This document shows, one piece after another, positions 52,216 to 63,029 of a stretch of DNA of 64,000 bases. The stretch comes from Ahaetulla prasina (Eukaryota; Chordata; Lepidosauria; Squamata; Colubridae). Position 1 is the first letter of the stretch; every line of letters starts with the position of its first letter. The position numbers were made by a program, and so were the translations under genes. The stretch is from NCBI RefSeq assembly GCF_028640845.1, contig NC_080543.1, positions 3,165,459 to 3,229,458 on the forward strand, in the 5' to 3' direction. Under the pieces are notes generated by a model. The model saw only the letters and a list, made by a program, of their open reading frames with translations, was not told where the DNA came from and searched no databases.

Positions 52216-53638
52216 AGGCAGTCCTCGACTTACAACACTCTGTTTAGTGACCGTTCAAAGTTATAACATCCCTGGGGGAAAAAAAGTGACCGATGGCCAT
52301 TTTTCCCACTTACAACTGTTGTAGCACCCCAATGGTCCCATGATCAAAATTCAAGAGTTTGGCAGCTGACTCATACTTATGACGGTGGCACCGCCCTTTA
52401 GTGACCTTCTGGCAAGCAAAGTCAATGGGGAAGCTGGATTCACTTAAAAACCGTGTGACTAACTTTAACCACTGCAGGATTCCCTTTAACAACCGTGGCA
52501 AGCAAAGGCTATCGGGAAGCCAACCGTGGGTTCCGTTTAACAACCGCAGTGATTCACTTAATGACCGTGGCAAAAAAAAAAGTCCTACAATTGGGCATGA
52601 TTCATTTAACAACATCCAGGCTTAGCAATTTATTTATTTATTTATTTTTCGTATTTTTATACCGCCCTATCTCCCTAGGGACTCAGGGTGGTTAACAACC
52701 AGATAAAAATATACATATAAATACAAATAAAAACATCCATTAAAAAACTTATTATAATTGGCCGAATAATTAAAATGATGATAATAAAAATAATAAAATC
52801 CCCATAAAAACCAATTCGAATTTAAAATCTAGTCCAGTCCTGCGCAAATAAATAGATGTGTCTTAAGCTCGCGGCGAAAGGTTCGGAGGTCAGGAAGTTG
52901 GCGAAGTCCTGGGGGAAGCTCGTTCCAGAGGGTGGGAGCCCCCACAGAGAAGGCCCTTCCCCTGGGTGTCGCCAGCCGGCACTGTTTGGCCGACGGCACC
53001 CTAAGGAGTCCCTCTCTGTGAGAGCGCACGGGTCGGTGAGAGGTATCCGGTAGCAGCAGACGGTCCCGTAAATATCCCGGCCCTATGCCATGGAGCGCTT
53101 TGAAGATGTTCACCAGAACCTTGAAGCGCACCCAGAAGGCCACAGGCAGCCAGTGCAGTCTGCGCAGGAGAGGTGTTATGTGGGAGCCACGAGGGGCTCC
53201 CTCTATCACCCGCGCAGTCACATTCTGAACTAGCTGGAGCCTCCGGGTGCTCTTCAAGGGGAGCCCCATGTAGAGAGCATTGCAGTAGTCCAGACGAGAC
53301 GTCACGAGGGCGTGAGTGACCGTGCATAGGGCATCCCGGTCTAGAAAGGGGCGCAACTGACGCACCAGGCGAACCTGGTAAAAAGCTCTCCTGGAGACGG
53401 CCGTCAAATGGTCTTCAAAAGACAGCCGTTCATCCAGGAGGACGCCCAAGTTGCGCACCCTCTCCATCGGGGCCAATGACTCGCCCCCAACAGTCAGCCG
53501 TGGACTCAGCTGACTGTACCGGGATGCCGGCATCCACAGCCACTCTGTCTTGGAGGGATTGAGCTTGAGCCTGTTTCTCCCCATCCAGACCCGTAATGGA
53601 AATTCTGGTACCATTTGTGGTCATAATTCAAGGACTGC
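52216..53638 (-). mobile_element. Tigger-like MITE split by L2
   Basis: MITE parts lie at 52,216-52,626 (CAGTCCTCGACTTACAACAC) and 53,590-53,638 (GGTCATAATTCAAGGACTGC). Confidence 0.82.
52627..53592 (-). mobile_element. L2 LINE, 5'-truncated, long open C-terminal frame
   Basis: The - strand frame stays open for about 260 codons and shows the L2 hallmarks: NPSKTEWLWMP, TSRLDYCNALYMGLPLKSTR, RLHWLPVAFWVRFKVL and ALHGIGPGYLRDRL, ending with LRTFRRELKTHLF. The intact frame means a relatively young copy. The tail repeats TTTA. Confidence 0.92.
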
Positions 53639-53639
53639 C

Positions 53640-53960
53640 CAAGCCAAGTCCAGCAAAAATTACAGCAAATGTTGGTCGGCACTGGTTATAATGCTAGGAT
53701 GGTTTTATTTTTCCTTTTAATTTAGAAATAAGCTTGATTTTTTTTTCTCATTTGTCTGGAAAAAGGGGAACGATATAACTGTCATTTGCCTTCGAATTGG
53801 AATATCGGTTGCTGCTTTAAAAAGAGCAAAGCTCATTATTTGTCGAATCTCACATTATGGGATGCCAGGAATCAAAAGAAACCAAGATAATTGATTTACC
53901 GCAATTTCGTTACCAAAATCAGAACCTCTGAGTAAAGAAAGCTGGCTAGGAAATAGAATA
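53640..53960. other. No gene or recognised repeat seen
   Basis: AT-rich sequence between two MITEs. Confidence 0.4.
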
Positions 53961-53964
53961 GAGA

Positions 53965-54570
53965 CAGTCCTCATCTTACGCCCACAGCTGAGCCCCAAAT
54001 TGCTGTTGCTAAGTGAGACTTTGCTGGGTGAATTTTGCCTCATTTTACGACCTTTTCGTCTCATGTGTTAAGTGAATCACTGAAGCTCTTAAGTTGGTGA
54101 CACGGTTGTTAAGCGACTTTGCTTGTCCGAAAGCTACAAACAGTGGGTCGTGTGATTCCAGGACGGTGCGACCGTCATAAGTACGAGTCGGTTGCCAAGC
54201 ATCTGGATGTTGATCGTGTGACCATGGGGATGCTGCAATTTTTGTTCAGTGTGAAAAGCGGCCATCCATCCCTTTTTTTTTTTAGTGCTCGTTGTAACTT
54301 CGAACGGGCGCTAAATGGACTGTCGTAAGTCGAGGACTATCTGTAGTCCACCCCCCCCAAGTCCTTGCTGTGCATGCTGGGAAATGAAGTCCATACATGC
54401 CTTGACAGCAGCAAGTCAAAGGGTGCCCCTTGTTTGCACAGATAGTCCTCGACTTACAACGGTTCGCTTAGTGACTGCTCAAGGTTACAACGCCACTGGG
54501 GAAAAAAATTGACCGTTTTTCACACTTAATGACCACTGCAGCATGTTCATGGTCACGTGATTTACTTTTA
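53965..54570. mobile_element. Two Tigger/pogo-like MITEs in opposite orientation
   Basis: 53,965-54,345 is full length (+). 54,440-54,570 is a truncated reverse copy starting CAGATAGTCCTCGACTTACA. Confidence 0.8.
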
Positions 54571-54854
54571 CGTGACTTGCTTGTTTGCAAGTTCGCAGCC
54601 CAGATTCCGCCCCCCAGAAAGCTAGCTTATTCTTGGATAAGAATAGACTAATCTCAGGGGTATGGAGGGAAGGGATCTTGTTACCCTGGAATATTTAGCA
54701 ATAAATATCTCCCCAATGGGGAAAAAAAAATGCTAAGAACAGCAACCCCAACACCTTCGCCAGGGGAGCCTCTGTCAAAAGATCTCTGGTTCGCTGCAAA
54801 TGCACTTAACAAGCCACAAAGTTTTTTTTGATGAGGTTGGAAACCGGAAGGATT

Positions 54855-55125
54855 TATTTTATTTTATTTTTATTTTATTAAATTTCTATACCGCCCTTCT
54901 CCCGAAGGACTCAGGGCGGTGTACAGCCAAAATAAAACACAGAATATATACAATTAAAAGAATTTAAAATGAACTATTACTATGCGGCCGATAATTAAAA
55001 CATTTAAAAATTTAAAATATTATTAAAACCCCAATTTAAAAACAACTATTTATGCCAGTCCTGCTTGAATGAATAAATATGTTTTTTAAGCTCACGGTGT
55101 GGCTGGCTTCCCCTGCCTTGTGAAA
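54855..55125 (-). mobile_element. L2 LINE 3' end
   Basis: ATACCGCCCTTCTCCCGAAG and GACTCAGGGCGGTGTACAGC in reverse L2 orientation, with CAGTCCTGCTTGAATGAATA. Confidence 0.82.
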
Positions 55126-55143
55126 ATGGCTAACTTGAAAATA

Positions 55144-55282
55144 CAGGTAGTTGTTGTGGTTTGTTGGTGGCCGGCTGGCCCGTCCAGCAGCCGACTCAGA
55201 GGAGGAGGAGGAGTGGGTGTGGGAGTCGGGGTCAGCATCACGGCAACCTGAGAGCTCCGAGGGGGAAGAAGGAATCGAGCTG

Positions 55283-55317
<35 letters not shown>

Positions 55318-56088
55318 CAAAGGTGGAGCCTGGGCCGTCCATCAGCCCTCAGATGGACAGTTAACAGCCCCCCAGGTCTGGAGGTGGCTGATGAGGAAGA
55401 GGAGGAACAGCTGAGTCCAGCGCCTGACGTGTAGATGCACAGAAGGCAGAGGAGAGGAGAGCAGTGGAAATCTATGGGCTGGTCCTTGGGACGGAAGAGC
55501 CACTGCTGCTAGCGAAGCTCCACCCTGGCTCTAGAGATACAAGGCAGGGGGTGGAGATGAATAGATGGGACAGACAACTATTTGTCTTCCGGCCGGATGG
55601 ACTTGTTAGCCTGCGTGGAAATAATTTTTTTTACCGGGGCTGCCGGCATTCCTAATAAAGGAATCTTTTGGGTTCACGTCAGAGGTTTTGTCGAGTTTGG
55701 GGAGATGGGTCAGAATAGTAGTCCTCGACTTATAACTATTCACTTAGTGACCATTCAAAGTTACCACGTGACTTATGACAGTTTTTCACCCTGACCGCCA
55801 CTGCAGCATCCCCATGGTCACGTGATCAAAATTCAGATGCTTGGCAACTGGCTCGTATTTATGACGGTTGTCACATCCCGGGGTCATGTGATCCCCTTTT
55901 TGCGGCCTTCTGACGAGGAAAGTCAAGGGGGAAGCCAGATTCGCTTAACAACCTTGCTACCGACTGCAGAGATTCTCTTAACAACGGTGGCGAGAAAAGT
56001 CCTAAAATGGGGCAAAACTCACTTAACAACTGTCTTCCTTAGCAGTAGAAATTTTGGGCTCCATTGTATTCGTAGGTCGAGGACTACC
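55144..56088 (-). mobile_element. Tigger/pogo-like MITE with solo LTRs in both terminal repeats
   Basis: The left TIR starts at 55,144 (CAGGTAGT), is cut by LTR 4, and resumes at 55,718 (GTAGTCCTCGACTTATAAC). The right TIR reaches GAGGACTACC at 56,088 and is cut there by LTR 3. The body (55,740-56,050) is intact. Confidence 0.85.
55152..55717 (+). mobile_element. Solo LTR 4 with 5-bp target duplication
   Basis: 566 bp from TGTTGTGGTTTGTTGG to GGGTCAGAATA (CA changed to TA), flanked by GTAGT (55,147-55,151; 55,718-55,722). AATAAAGG at about 55,655 is its poly(A) signal. It contains a (GA)n run at about 55,285-55,316. Confidence 0.82.
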
Positions 56089-56612
56089 TGTTTGTCTGCG
56101 CCCCCCGAGCCGGGGCCCCTGCCAGAAAGTGACTCGGAAAGTGAGGGGGAAGGGCCATCAGGACTTACCTCGGGAGCACCGGCTTCCCTGGCTCAGCTCC
56201 AGGAGCCAGAGGCAGGCCAGGTGGAAAAGATAATGAGGCCTCCATCCCCTGACTCTTCCCCCCCAGGCTACGCCTCCAGACCCGGCTGATGGCAATCAGG
56301 CCTGGCTGGACCCTAGGTTTCGTAGCCAGGAGAGGCGGGAACAACAGAAGCAGGGGTGGGGCAGGCCTAGGAAGGGCTGAGTCATGGAGCCACACCCCAC
56401 AGGACATAAAAGCAGCAAGGGCTGCTATGCCTCTTCATGGCAAGCAAATCAACTGCTTAACTAGAGCTGAAGTACTGTTTGTTCCTGGCTGACTCATCGG
56501 CATCAAGAGAGATAACAGAGACACTTGGCAGATGCTTGCTAGTTTGCTGCCAGAGCTGATAGTTGCCGGCTAATTAAGTCATCGCTCGGACTGAGGCGAT
56601 GGGGACAGAACA
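56089..56612 (+). mobile_element. Solo LTR 3 with 5-bp target duplication
   Basis: 524 bp from TGTTTGTCTGCGCCC to GGGACAGAACA, flanked by CTACC (56,084-56,088; 56,613-56,617). It is closely similar along its length to LTR 1 (2,266-2,790, opposite orientation), and has ACATAAAAGC as a TATA-like box. Confidence 0.9.
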
Positions 56613-56690
56613 CTACCTATAAAACACCACTGTTTAAATTTTGGGCTCCATTGTGTTCGTAAGTCGAGGACTACCTATAAAACACCCCAG
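56613..56690 (+). repeat. Short tandem duplication beside LTR 3
   Basis: TTTTGGGCTCCATTGT.TTCG, TA.GTCGAGGACTACC and CTATAAAACACC occur both around the LTR 3 insertion site and again at 56,638-56,690. Confidence 0.75.
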
Positions 56691-56845
56691 CTTACAGATA
56701 AACTATTCTGGATGGACTCGTAAACATCCCATCAAGCTGTTAATCCTGGTTTGCAAACACCGAAAAGGACTTGGCCTTTGCTCGTACAGTTGAGGCTGCC
56801 ACCTTGACTTTTAGACTGCCTCCATACAATTTTCTCGGGAATACA

Positions 56846-56975
56846 GATAGTCCTCGATTTACAACAGTTCCTTTAGTGACCGTTCAAAAGTTAGAATGAC
56901 ACTGGAAATAAAAAAGGGGACTTACGGCCATTTCTCGCTGATGACCGTTGCGAAGGGTTGTAAGTCAAGGACTAC
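56846..56975 (-). mobile_element. Tigger/pogo-like MITE, internally deleted
   Basis: CAGATAGTCCTCGATTTACA to GTAAGTCAAGGACTACC in only about 130 bp: both ends kept, middle lost. Confidence 0.8.
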
Positions 56976-56999
56976 CCTCCAATGCCTGGGACAAATTAT

Positions 57000-57400
57000 C
57001 ATCCCGGTTCCACTTCATCCCAATGTCCGGTTTGAAAGACAAGACTTTGCCAACTTCAAGGCCTCTTGAGCCTTGAAGGAACTTGCAGATCTGCACAAAA
57101 GGATATTTTGCTCACATTCCACGCAGGGGTGACCTCCTCCACCCACCCCAAGATGGGGGACTAGCTTTCAATGCCCCAGAGGTGCCTTCTTGGTTTTTTA
57201 ATTAGGACTGCGTCCACTTCTGGGAAGTCAAGAACAGTTGTGAGTCAGGAAACTGAAGATCAAGATGCCACCATCGCCAGAGATAATAAGGCCCCATGAG
57301 CCAAGACTGAAGCTTCTGCAAGCAGCTTAATTTGAAAGTTTACGTCAAGAAAGTGACTGAACTCTAGACTTTTCCCTCTGTGCTGCTGTCGACATCCAGT
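57000..57400. other. No gene or recognised repeat seen
   Basis: Unique-looking sequence. No coding signature. Confidence 0.35.
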
Positions 57401-57404
57401 AAGC

Positions 57405-57530
57405 CAGGAGTGTACAAATTTGGTGTGCAAATCTGACTTGCGGTCTTGAACTCCCAGAATTTCCCAGCCAGCAAAGCAAATGAGAGTTGAGATCTGCAAA
57501 TCTTAAAATTGCTATGGTTGGAGAGCCCTG
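57405..57530. mobile_element. hAT palindromic MITE, diverged
   Basis: CTTGAACTCCCAGAATTTCC and an inverted GAGAGTTGAGATCTGCAAAT arm. Confidence 0.65.
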
Positions 57531-57539
57531 CAAATAAGT

Positions 57540-57880
57540 GACAATTCAAGGACTCCAATTCCTTTTCCAAAAATTAAAATCCGAAATTTGGGAAGCCAGG
57601 GCAGCAGAAGAGATCATTCAGATTTGGAATTTGGCCCAGCGTCAAGAACAGCGCCATTCTTCCAGATTCCCAGAAGGGTCTCTGACGTAATTCTTTCGGT
57701 TCCTTAAATCCCAGAAATCGGGGAAGGGGGGGAGGAGACACAGACCACGGAGAAGAACAAATTTATTCTTTTAAAACAAGAACTCTTCTTTAAAAACAAA
57801 AATGAAGATTGATATGCAAACTTTCAAAGTTGATCAAAACTTCGACCAAAATCCTTCCCCTGCTCATTTCTGTACAGGTA
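57540..57880 (-). other. Unique sequence with a - strand AATAAA (57,759-57,764)
   Basis: A non-repetitive segment ends at TTTATTCTTTTAAAAC on the + strand. In mammals ARHGEF17 lies upstream of RELT in the same orientation, so this could be the 3' end of that gene, but no coding sequence supports it. Confidence 0.2.
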
Positions 57881-57884
57881 AGCG

Positions 57885-58245
57885 CATGTACTCACAACCG
57901 TTCATTTAGTGACCAGTTGAAGTTGCGACAGCACTGGGAAAAAGTGACTTACGAACAGTCCTCACACTTACGACCGTTGTAGCATTCCCCCACAGTCAAG
58001 TGATCCAATTCCGGACAGTTGCAATGTCCGAGGGTCACCGGATCACATTTTGCAATCTTCCTGGCTGCCTTTCCGACAAGCAAAATCAATGATTGTAACT
58101 GGACTGGTTTTAACAACCATATGGTTCATTTAACAACCCGTGGCAAAAAAAAAAAAAAAAAGGTTGCAAAATTGGGCCCAACTCATTTAACTCCCGTGCT
58201 CAGTAATGGAAATCCTTTTTCCTGTGGTGGTCGTAAGTCGAGGAC
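57885..58245 (-). mobile_element. Tigger/pogo-like MITE
   Basis: Starts CAGGTAAGCGCATGTACTCA, has CATTTAGTGACCAGTTGAAG, and ends GTCGTAAGTCGAGGAC. Confidence 0.78.
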
Positions 58246-58659
58246 AACAGAGGTTGAACTGACCTTGGACTTGATTTTGTCACTATCTGAAGTTGACGCA
58301 TCAGGGCTGCACAATGCCAACATTTTTCCCCTCTAAAAGAAGGCTGTTCCAGGAAATTTGGCATACGTTCTTCCCAAAGCGGGATGAAGTCACTCCGTTG
58401 ACGTGTTGCAAAGGGAAGAATTCAGGATTTCCAAAAACGATTTCACCAAATTGCAAATCGGAGGCATTTATCGCCAGAGACCAGCAAGGAAGGATTGCAC
58501 GAATTTCTCTAAGGTGCTTTTAAATGCCAGGTTTGGGATCAGCTACAGATTCTTGGAAACTAAAATAAAACTCCCAGCCCATTTTTTAAATTACTTGGTG
58601 CAGTATACTGGGTGTGATTTATCTGAAGAATTTTGAAACTCTTCTTCCTGGCATCCCTT

Positions 58660-59105
58660 TCAGGATGAGATGCTATGAATTTATTAAAAAATAGAAGAAT
58701 GGATATTGAAAGTTTCCAATTTGTCTGAGATGGCCAAAATCTCAGCCTTCTTAAAAGACAGTACTCAAGAAAAATATCTAAATGAATGGAAGAGTTGGAT
58801 TGATTATATTCAAAATAGATATCAGATTAAGAAATTTCAGATTGCCTTTGAATGAAGGATGTTGTTTTTGATTTTAATGGAAGAAGTCAGGTTATGGGAA
58901 AGAGAAGGATTATAATTGTTAGATTTTAAAAATTTAATGTAGGACTGTTCGTTTATTGAACTATACCTTGTGTTTGCTCCGGGAAGTCTGGGGGGGAGGG
59001 GTTTTTTTGGAGGAAGGGGGGAAGGAGGGGGGAGGGGGGAGGGGAGGGGAAAAAATTTAATTGTTGTTGTAAAACTTTTTCAATTAAAAAAAAATTATTA
59101 AAAAA
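58660..59105 (+). mobile_element. L1 LINE 3' end
   Basis: Encodes MAKISAFLKDSTQEKYLNEW then KSWIDYIQNRYQIKKFQIAF and a stop, the C-terminal end of squamate L1 ORF2. A G-rich 3' UTR (58,990-59,050) and an A-rich tail follow. Confidence 0.85.
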
Positions 59106-59122
59106 TTCTTATTGCTATGCTC

Positions 59123-59390
59123 CTACTGGCTTGCAACCATTCATTCAGAGTCTGTTCAAAGTTACGACGCCACTAAAAAAAGTGACTTACGGACGATTTT
59201 CACACTTACAAACGTTGCAGAATCTTCCTGGTCACTTGATCAAATTTCAGACGCTCGACAACGGCTCATAGTTATGACGGTTGCAATGTCCTAGGGTCAT
59301 GTAATCCCCTTTTGTGACCGTCTGACAAGCAAAGGCAATGGGGAAGCCGGATTCACTTAACAACCGCGTAACTCGAGGACTGCCTGCATT
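59123..59390 (-). mobile_element. Tigger/pogo-like MITE
   Basis: Body landmarks CACTTGATCAAATTTCAGAC and ATTCACTTAACAACCGCG, ending GAGGACTGCCTG. Confidence 0.78.
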
Positions 59391-59499
59391 TATTAACAAA
59401 TTCCTCTTGTTACACTCCTTCCATTATTTTATTTTATTCGATTTTATTCGATTTTTTTCCCCCCAGATTCCTGACAATATGTCAGTCCTGTTGACACTT

Positions 59500-59640
59500 G
59501 GAAAACTTGGAGAGAGGGGGAGGAAGAGAGAGGGAAGGAGGGAGAGAGAGGGAGGGAGGGAGGAAGAGAGAGAGAGGGAGGAAGAGAGAGGGAAGGAGGG
59601 AAGGGGAGAGAGGGAGGGAGGGAGAGAGAGAGAGAAATAA
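59500..59640 (+). repeat. (GA/GGA)n simple repeat
   Basis: GAGAGGGA and GGAGGGAG repeats of about 130 bp. Confidence 0.92.
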
Positions 59641-59644
59641 CATA

Positions 59645-59885
59645 ACAACATAATAACAGAGTTGGAAGGGACCTTGGAGGTCTTCTAGTCCAACCCCCTG
59701 CCCAGGCAGGAAACCCTACACCACTTCAGACAAACGGCTATCCAACATTTTCTTAAAAACTTCCAACTTGGATCATTCACAACTTCTGCAGGCAAGTTGT
59801 TCCACCTATTGATTATTCTAACTGTCAGGAAATTTCTCCTTAGTTCTACGTTGCTAAGTTGCTTAGAACTAAGTTCTAAGTTCTA
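59645..59885 (-). mobile_element. CR1 LINE 3' end
   Basis: ACAGAGTTGGAAGGGACCTT, CTTCTAGTCCAACCCCCTGC and AACTGTCAGGAAATTTCTCC in reverse. Confidence 0.85.
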
Positions 59886-60084
59886 AATGAATCTTCTCCC
59901 TTTGAAAACAATTTATTAACTGGAAAAAGTTGCTGATTTTTTGCATAACTTGGCAATTGAAACCATGAAGTCTCCATTCAACACACACACACACACACAC
60001 ACACAAGACAGCTCCTTGTTAAAGGAAATTCTTTGCATTCTCTGAATGAATCCAAATTGAATCCCTAAAAAGAGAAGCCAACTT

Positions 60085-60290
60085 AGAAGGAGAAACTTCC
60101 CGAGAGTGAGAACAATTAATCCGTGGAACAGTTTTTCTCCAGAAGTTGTAAATGCTGCAATACTGGAAGTTTTGAGGAAGAAATTGGAGAGCCATTTTGT
60201 CTGGAATGGCCTGGGGTTTCCTGCTTGAGCCAGAGGGTTGGACTAGAAGACCTCTGAGGTCCCTTCCAGCCCTGGTATTCTATTTTCCAT
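60085..60290 (+). mobile_element. CR1 LINE 3' end
   Basis: GAGAACAATTAATCCGTGGA, CCAGAAGTTGTAAATGCTGC and GGGTTGGACTAGAAGACCTC. Confidence 0.85.
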
Positions 60291-60800
60291 CTCATCCCCA
60301 CCCTCCCAACTTCTAAGTAGAAGAGAATTCTATTCTCTTCTTCTAATATAATTAAAATAATTATATTATAAAATAATAAAAATAATTTTAAAGAGAAAAG
60401 GCTTCACGATACATCGAAGAAGGAAAAAAATGACCGGTCAAACTATTTTTTTTTCCAAACGGAGAGCGAGCATCGAGTCGGTCCGTGCTTGCCTACCAAT
60501 CCAAATCATTTCAAAGCTAACTTATATTTTAACACCCTCCATTCTGAACAGCCGTGTCCGTTTCCTGTGGGATGCTGTTGTCTTCTATTGTAAATTGCAA
60601 TTCTGTTTTAAGCTGTAATTCTACGGTGAGTCGTAATTAAGTTGTAATTCTCTTCCGTAGGGACGGTTTGGAATAGACCTGCCGCGACAGGGATTTTGGA
60701 ATAAATCTGTATCGTAAGCGCTCTTTCCGCCCTTGTATTTAGGAGATGACAGGTTAGAAGGCATCAATCATAAGGCTAAAAGCTGTTTGCATGGAGGGTC
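60290..60800. other. No gene or recognised repeat seen
   Basis: AT-rich unique-looking sequence. Confidence 0.35.
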
Positions 60801-60808
60801 TTCTAAAT

Positions 60809-61113
60809 CAGGGGTCTCCAACCTTGGCAACTTTAAGCCTGGAGGATTTCAACTCCCAGAATGGAGGACTTCAATTCTGGGAGTTGAAGTCCTCCAGGCT
60901 TAAAGTTGCTAAGGTTGCAGACCCCTGATCTAGATAACTCAGGTGATGGGCAAGTTCCAGACGCCCTAATGATTTATGAGCCAGGTGCATTCATCTAAAA
61001 CAGAGTTCTCCAACCTTGGCCACTTTAAGACTTGTGGACTTCAACTCCCTTCAACTTCAATTCTGGGAGTTGAAGTCCACAAGTCTTAAAGTGACCAAGG
61101 TTGGAGACCTCTG
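60809..61113. mobile_element. Two hAT palindromic MITEs
   Basis: 60,809-60,927 is flanked by TTCTAAAT and ATCTAGAT (6 of 8). 61,001-61,113 is flanked by ATCTAAAA and ATCTAAAG (7 of 8). Confidence 0.85.
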
Positions 61114-61189
61114 ATCTAAAGTATTTTGATCTATCATTAACCGAGGACAGGTGCTTTTTGGCAGAAAGCCAAATTGTGGATTATTGTAC

Positions 61190-61400
61190 AGATAGTCCTT
61201 GCCTTACGACTGCAACTGAGCCCAAAATTTATGCTGTTAAGTGAGAACATTTGTGAACGGAGCTTGGCCCCCCCATTTTACGACTTTTCTTGCCACCGTT
61301 AAGTGAATCACTGTTAAATGAATTAACACGGCTGTTAAGTGAATCTGGCTTCCATATGGGTCAGACGGTCCTAAAAGGGGATCACATGACCCCAGGATAT
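61190..61400 (+). mobile_element. Tigger/pogo-like MITE, 5' half
   Basis: TA then CAGATAGTCCTTGCCTTACG; ends after GGGGATCACATGACCCCAGG. Confidence 0.8.
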
Positions 61401-61454
61401 GGCAATTCTCACCCCATGTCCTTCTTTGCATTAAACCAGACATAGGTAACAGAT

Positions 61455-61690
61455 AACAGACTGGAATGGTAAAGAGTTGGAAGGGAACTTAGAGGTCATC
61501 TAATCCAACCCCCTGCTCAAGTAGGAGAGCCTACACCAGTGATAATGAACCTGTTCGACATCAAGTGCCCAAACCGGAATGCACGTGTGCCTATGTATGC
61601 AGACACACGCGTGTGCCGAAACACGGGAAACCCAGCTGACCAGCTGACACACTGGAAACCAGAAGAGTAGCTGGCTGTCCAGTTTCGCCT
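61455..61690. mobile_element. CR1 3' tail followed by another hAT-like repeat
   Basis: 61,455-61,545 is a reverse CR1 tail. 61,545-61,690 (CAGTGATAATGAACCTGTTC, CACGTGTGCCTATGTATGC) resembles 41,545-41,660 and is an unclassified repeat. Confidence 0.6.
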
Positions 61691-61799
61691 TCCGGTGAAA
61701 GAAATTACAAAGCAAAAAAATAGATTTGAAACCTGAATTGTTTTTATTAGGAATACTGGACCCCGAAAATGAACAAAAACCTTCAATGCATTACACTGC

Positions 61800-62360
61800 A
61801 CATACTTACCGCAGCAAGAATCAAGTTCGCAAAAAAACGGGAAACAAAAAAATGTACCCTCAGACGAAACAGTAATTAGTAAAATTGCAGAATGCGCAGA
61901 GATGGATAAAATGACTATGGAGTTGAAAGAGAGGGAGGATTCGGAATATTATGAAATATGGAAATAAAATGTACAGTTGGTTTCGAAAACTGAAACCAGA
62001 ACAAGAAAAGTTCAACTTAATACTGATGAAACTTAAAGTAACTGAACAACATTAAATAAAGAGATGTAAATATAAATGAATATAAATGTTGGATAAGAAC
62101 AATGAATATTATGCATATGCATATACATATACGTGTGTGTTTGTGTGTTGGAGTAATGAGATTATCCTACTATTGAGTAGTAAACAGAAATGATCGAATA
62201 GAGAACTAAAAAACCAAAATACGTATGTTGATATGGAATGCTGTAAAATGACATAAATGTTATGTAATGTTCATTACGTTATGTCTTGATGGGTTTTGGT
62301 TTTATATGCGTGTGATTGTTTTTTGTGTTGTTTTTAAAGACAAACTGTTTAATCAAAATT
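61800..62360 (+). mobile_element. L1 LINE 3' end
   Basis: Encodes AECAEMDKMTMELKEREDSE then YYEIWK before a stop, typical of L1 ORF2 C-termini, with a long AT-rich 3' UTR. Confidence 0.78.
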
Positions 62361-62364
62361 ATTT

Positions 62365-62755
62365 TTTTAAAAGAAAAAGCCTCCAGTGTTGGAGCATTCA
62401 CAACTTCTGGAAGCAAGTTGTTCCACTGGTTAATTGTTCTAACTGTCAGGAAATTTCTCCTTAGTTCTAAGTTGCTTCTCTCCTGGATTAGTTTCCACCC
62501 ATTGCTTCTTGTCCTGCCCTCAGAGAATAGCTTGACTCCCACTTCTCTGTGGCAGCCCCTGAGATATTGGAACACTGCTATCATGTCTCCCCTAGTCCTT
62601 CTTTTCATTAAACTAGACATACCCAGTTCCTGCAACTGTTCTTCATATGTTTTAGCCTCCAGTCCCCTAATCATCTTTGTTGCTCTTCTCTGCACTCTTT
62701 CTAGAGTCTCAGCATCTTTTTTACATCGTGGCGACCAAAACTGGATGTCCCTCTA
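62365..62755 (-). mobile_element. CR1 LINE 3' portion
   Basis: On the - strand: [60 protein letters not shown] and NFLTVRTINQWNNLLPEVVN. It is one of the best-preserved CR1 tails in the window. Confidence 0.92.
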
Positions 62756-63029
62756 GCGCAATGGCTTGGACCTGAACGGAGCCCTTGTTTTTAATGCGCC
62801 CTTCTGTTTCGTATGACGCAGGATTAGCTCAGCCTTGCACCGGTTGACGCCTCTGCCAGGGTTCCCACGTGAGCGTGGCTCAACTCCACATGTGGCTGAA
62901 ATAGCAAGCATCTTTATTTGGGTACCAACATCTGCCGACTGCCCCATTGCAAAAATTAGTGGTGTTTTTTTTTTAAACTGCACCCACACCAAAGGCACTG
63001 TGGTTCCTCCTTTATTCCTAACGGCGCTA

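Noticed and set aside
52829..53614. 261-codon frame as a host gene
   Set aside because: It is the C-terminal end of an L2 LINE reverse transcriptase, 5'-truncated and inserted in a MITE.
57540..57880. ARHGEF17 3' end
   Set aside because: Only a poly(A)-like hexamer and expected synteny support it; no coding exon was seen, so it is listed as unresolved sequence only.
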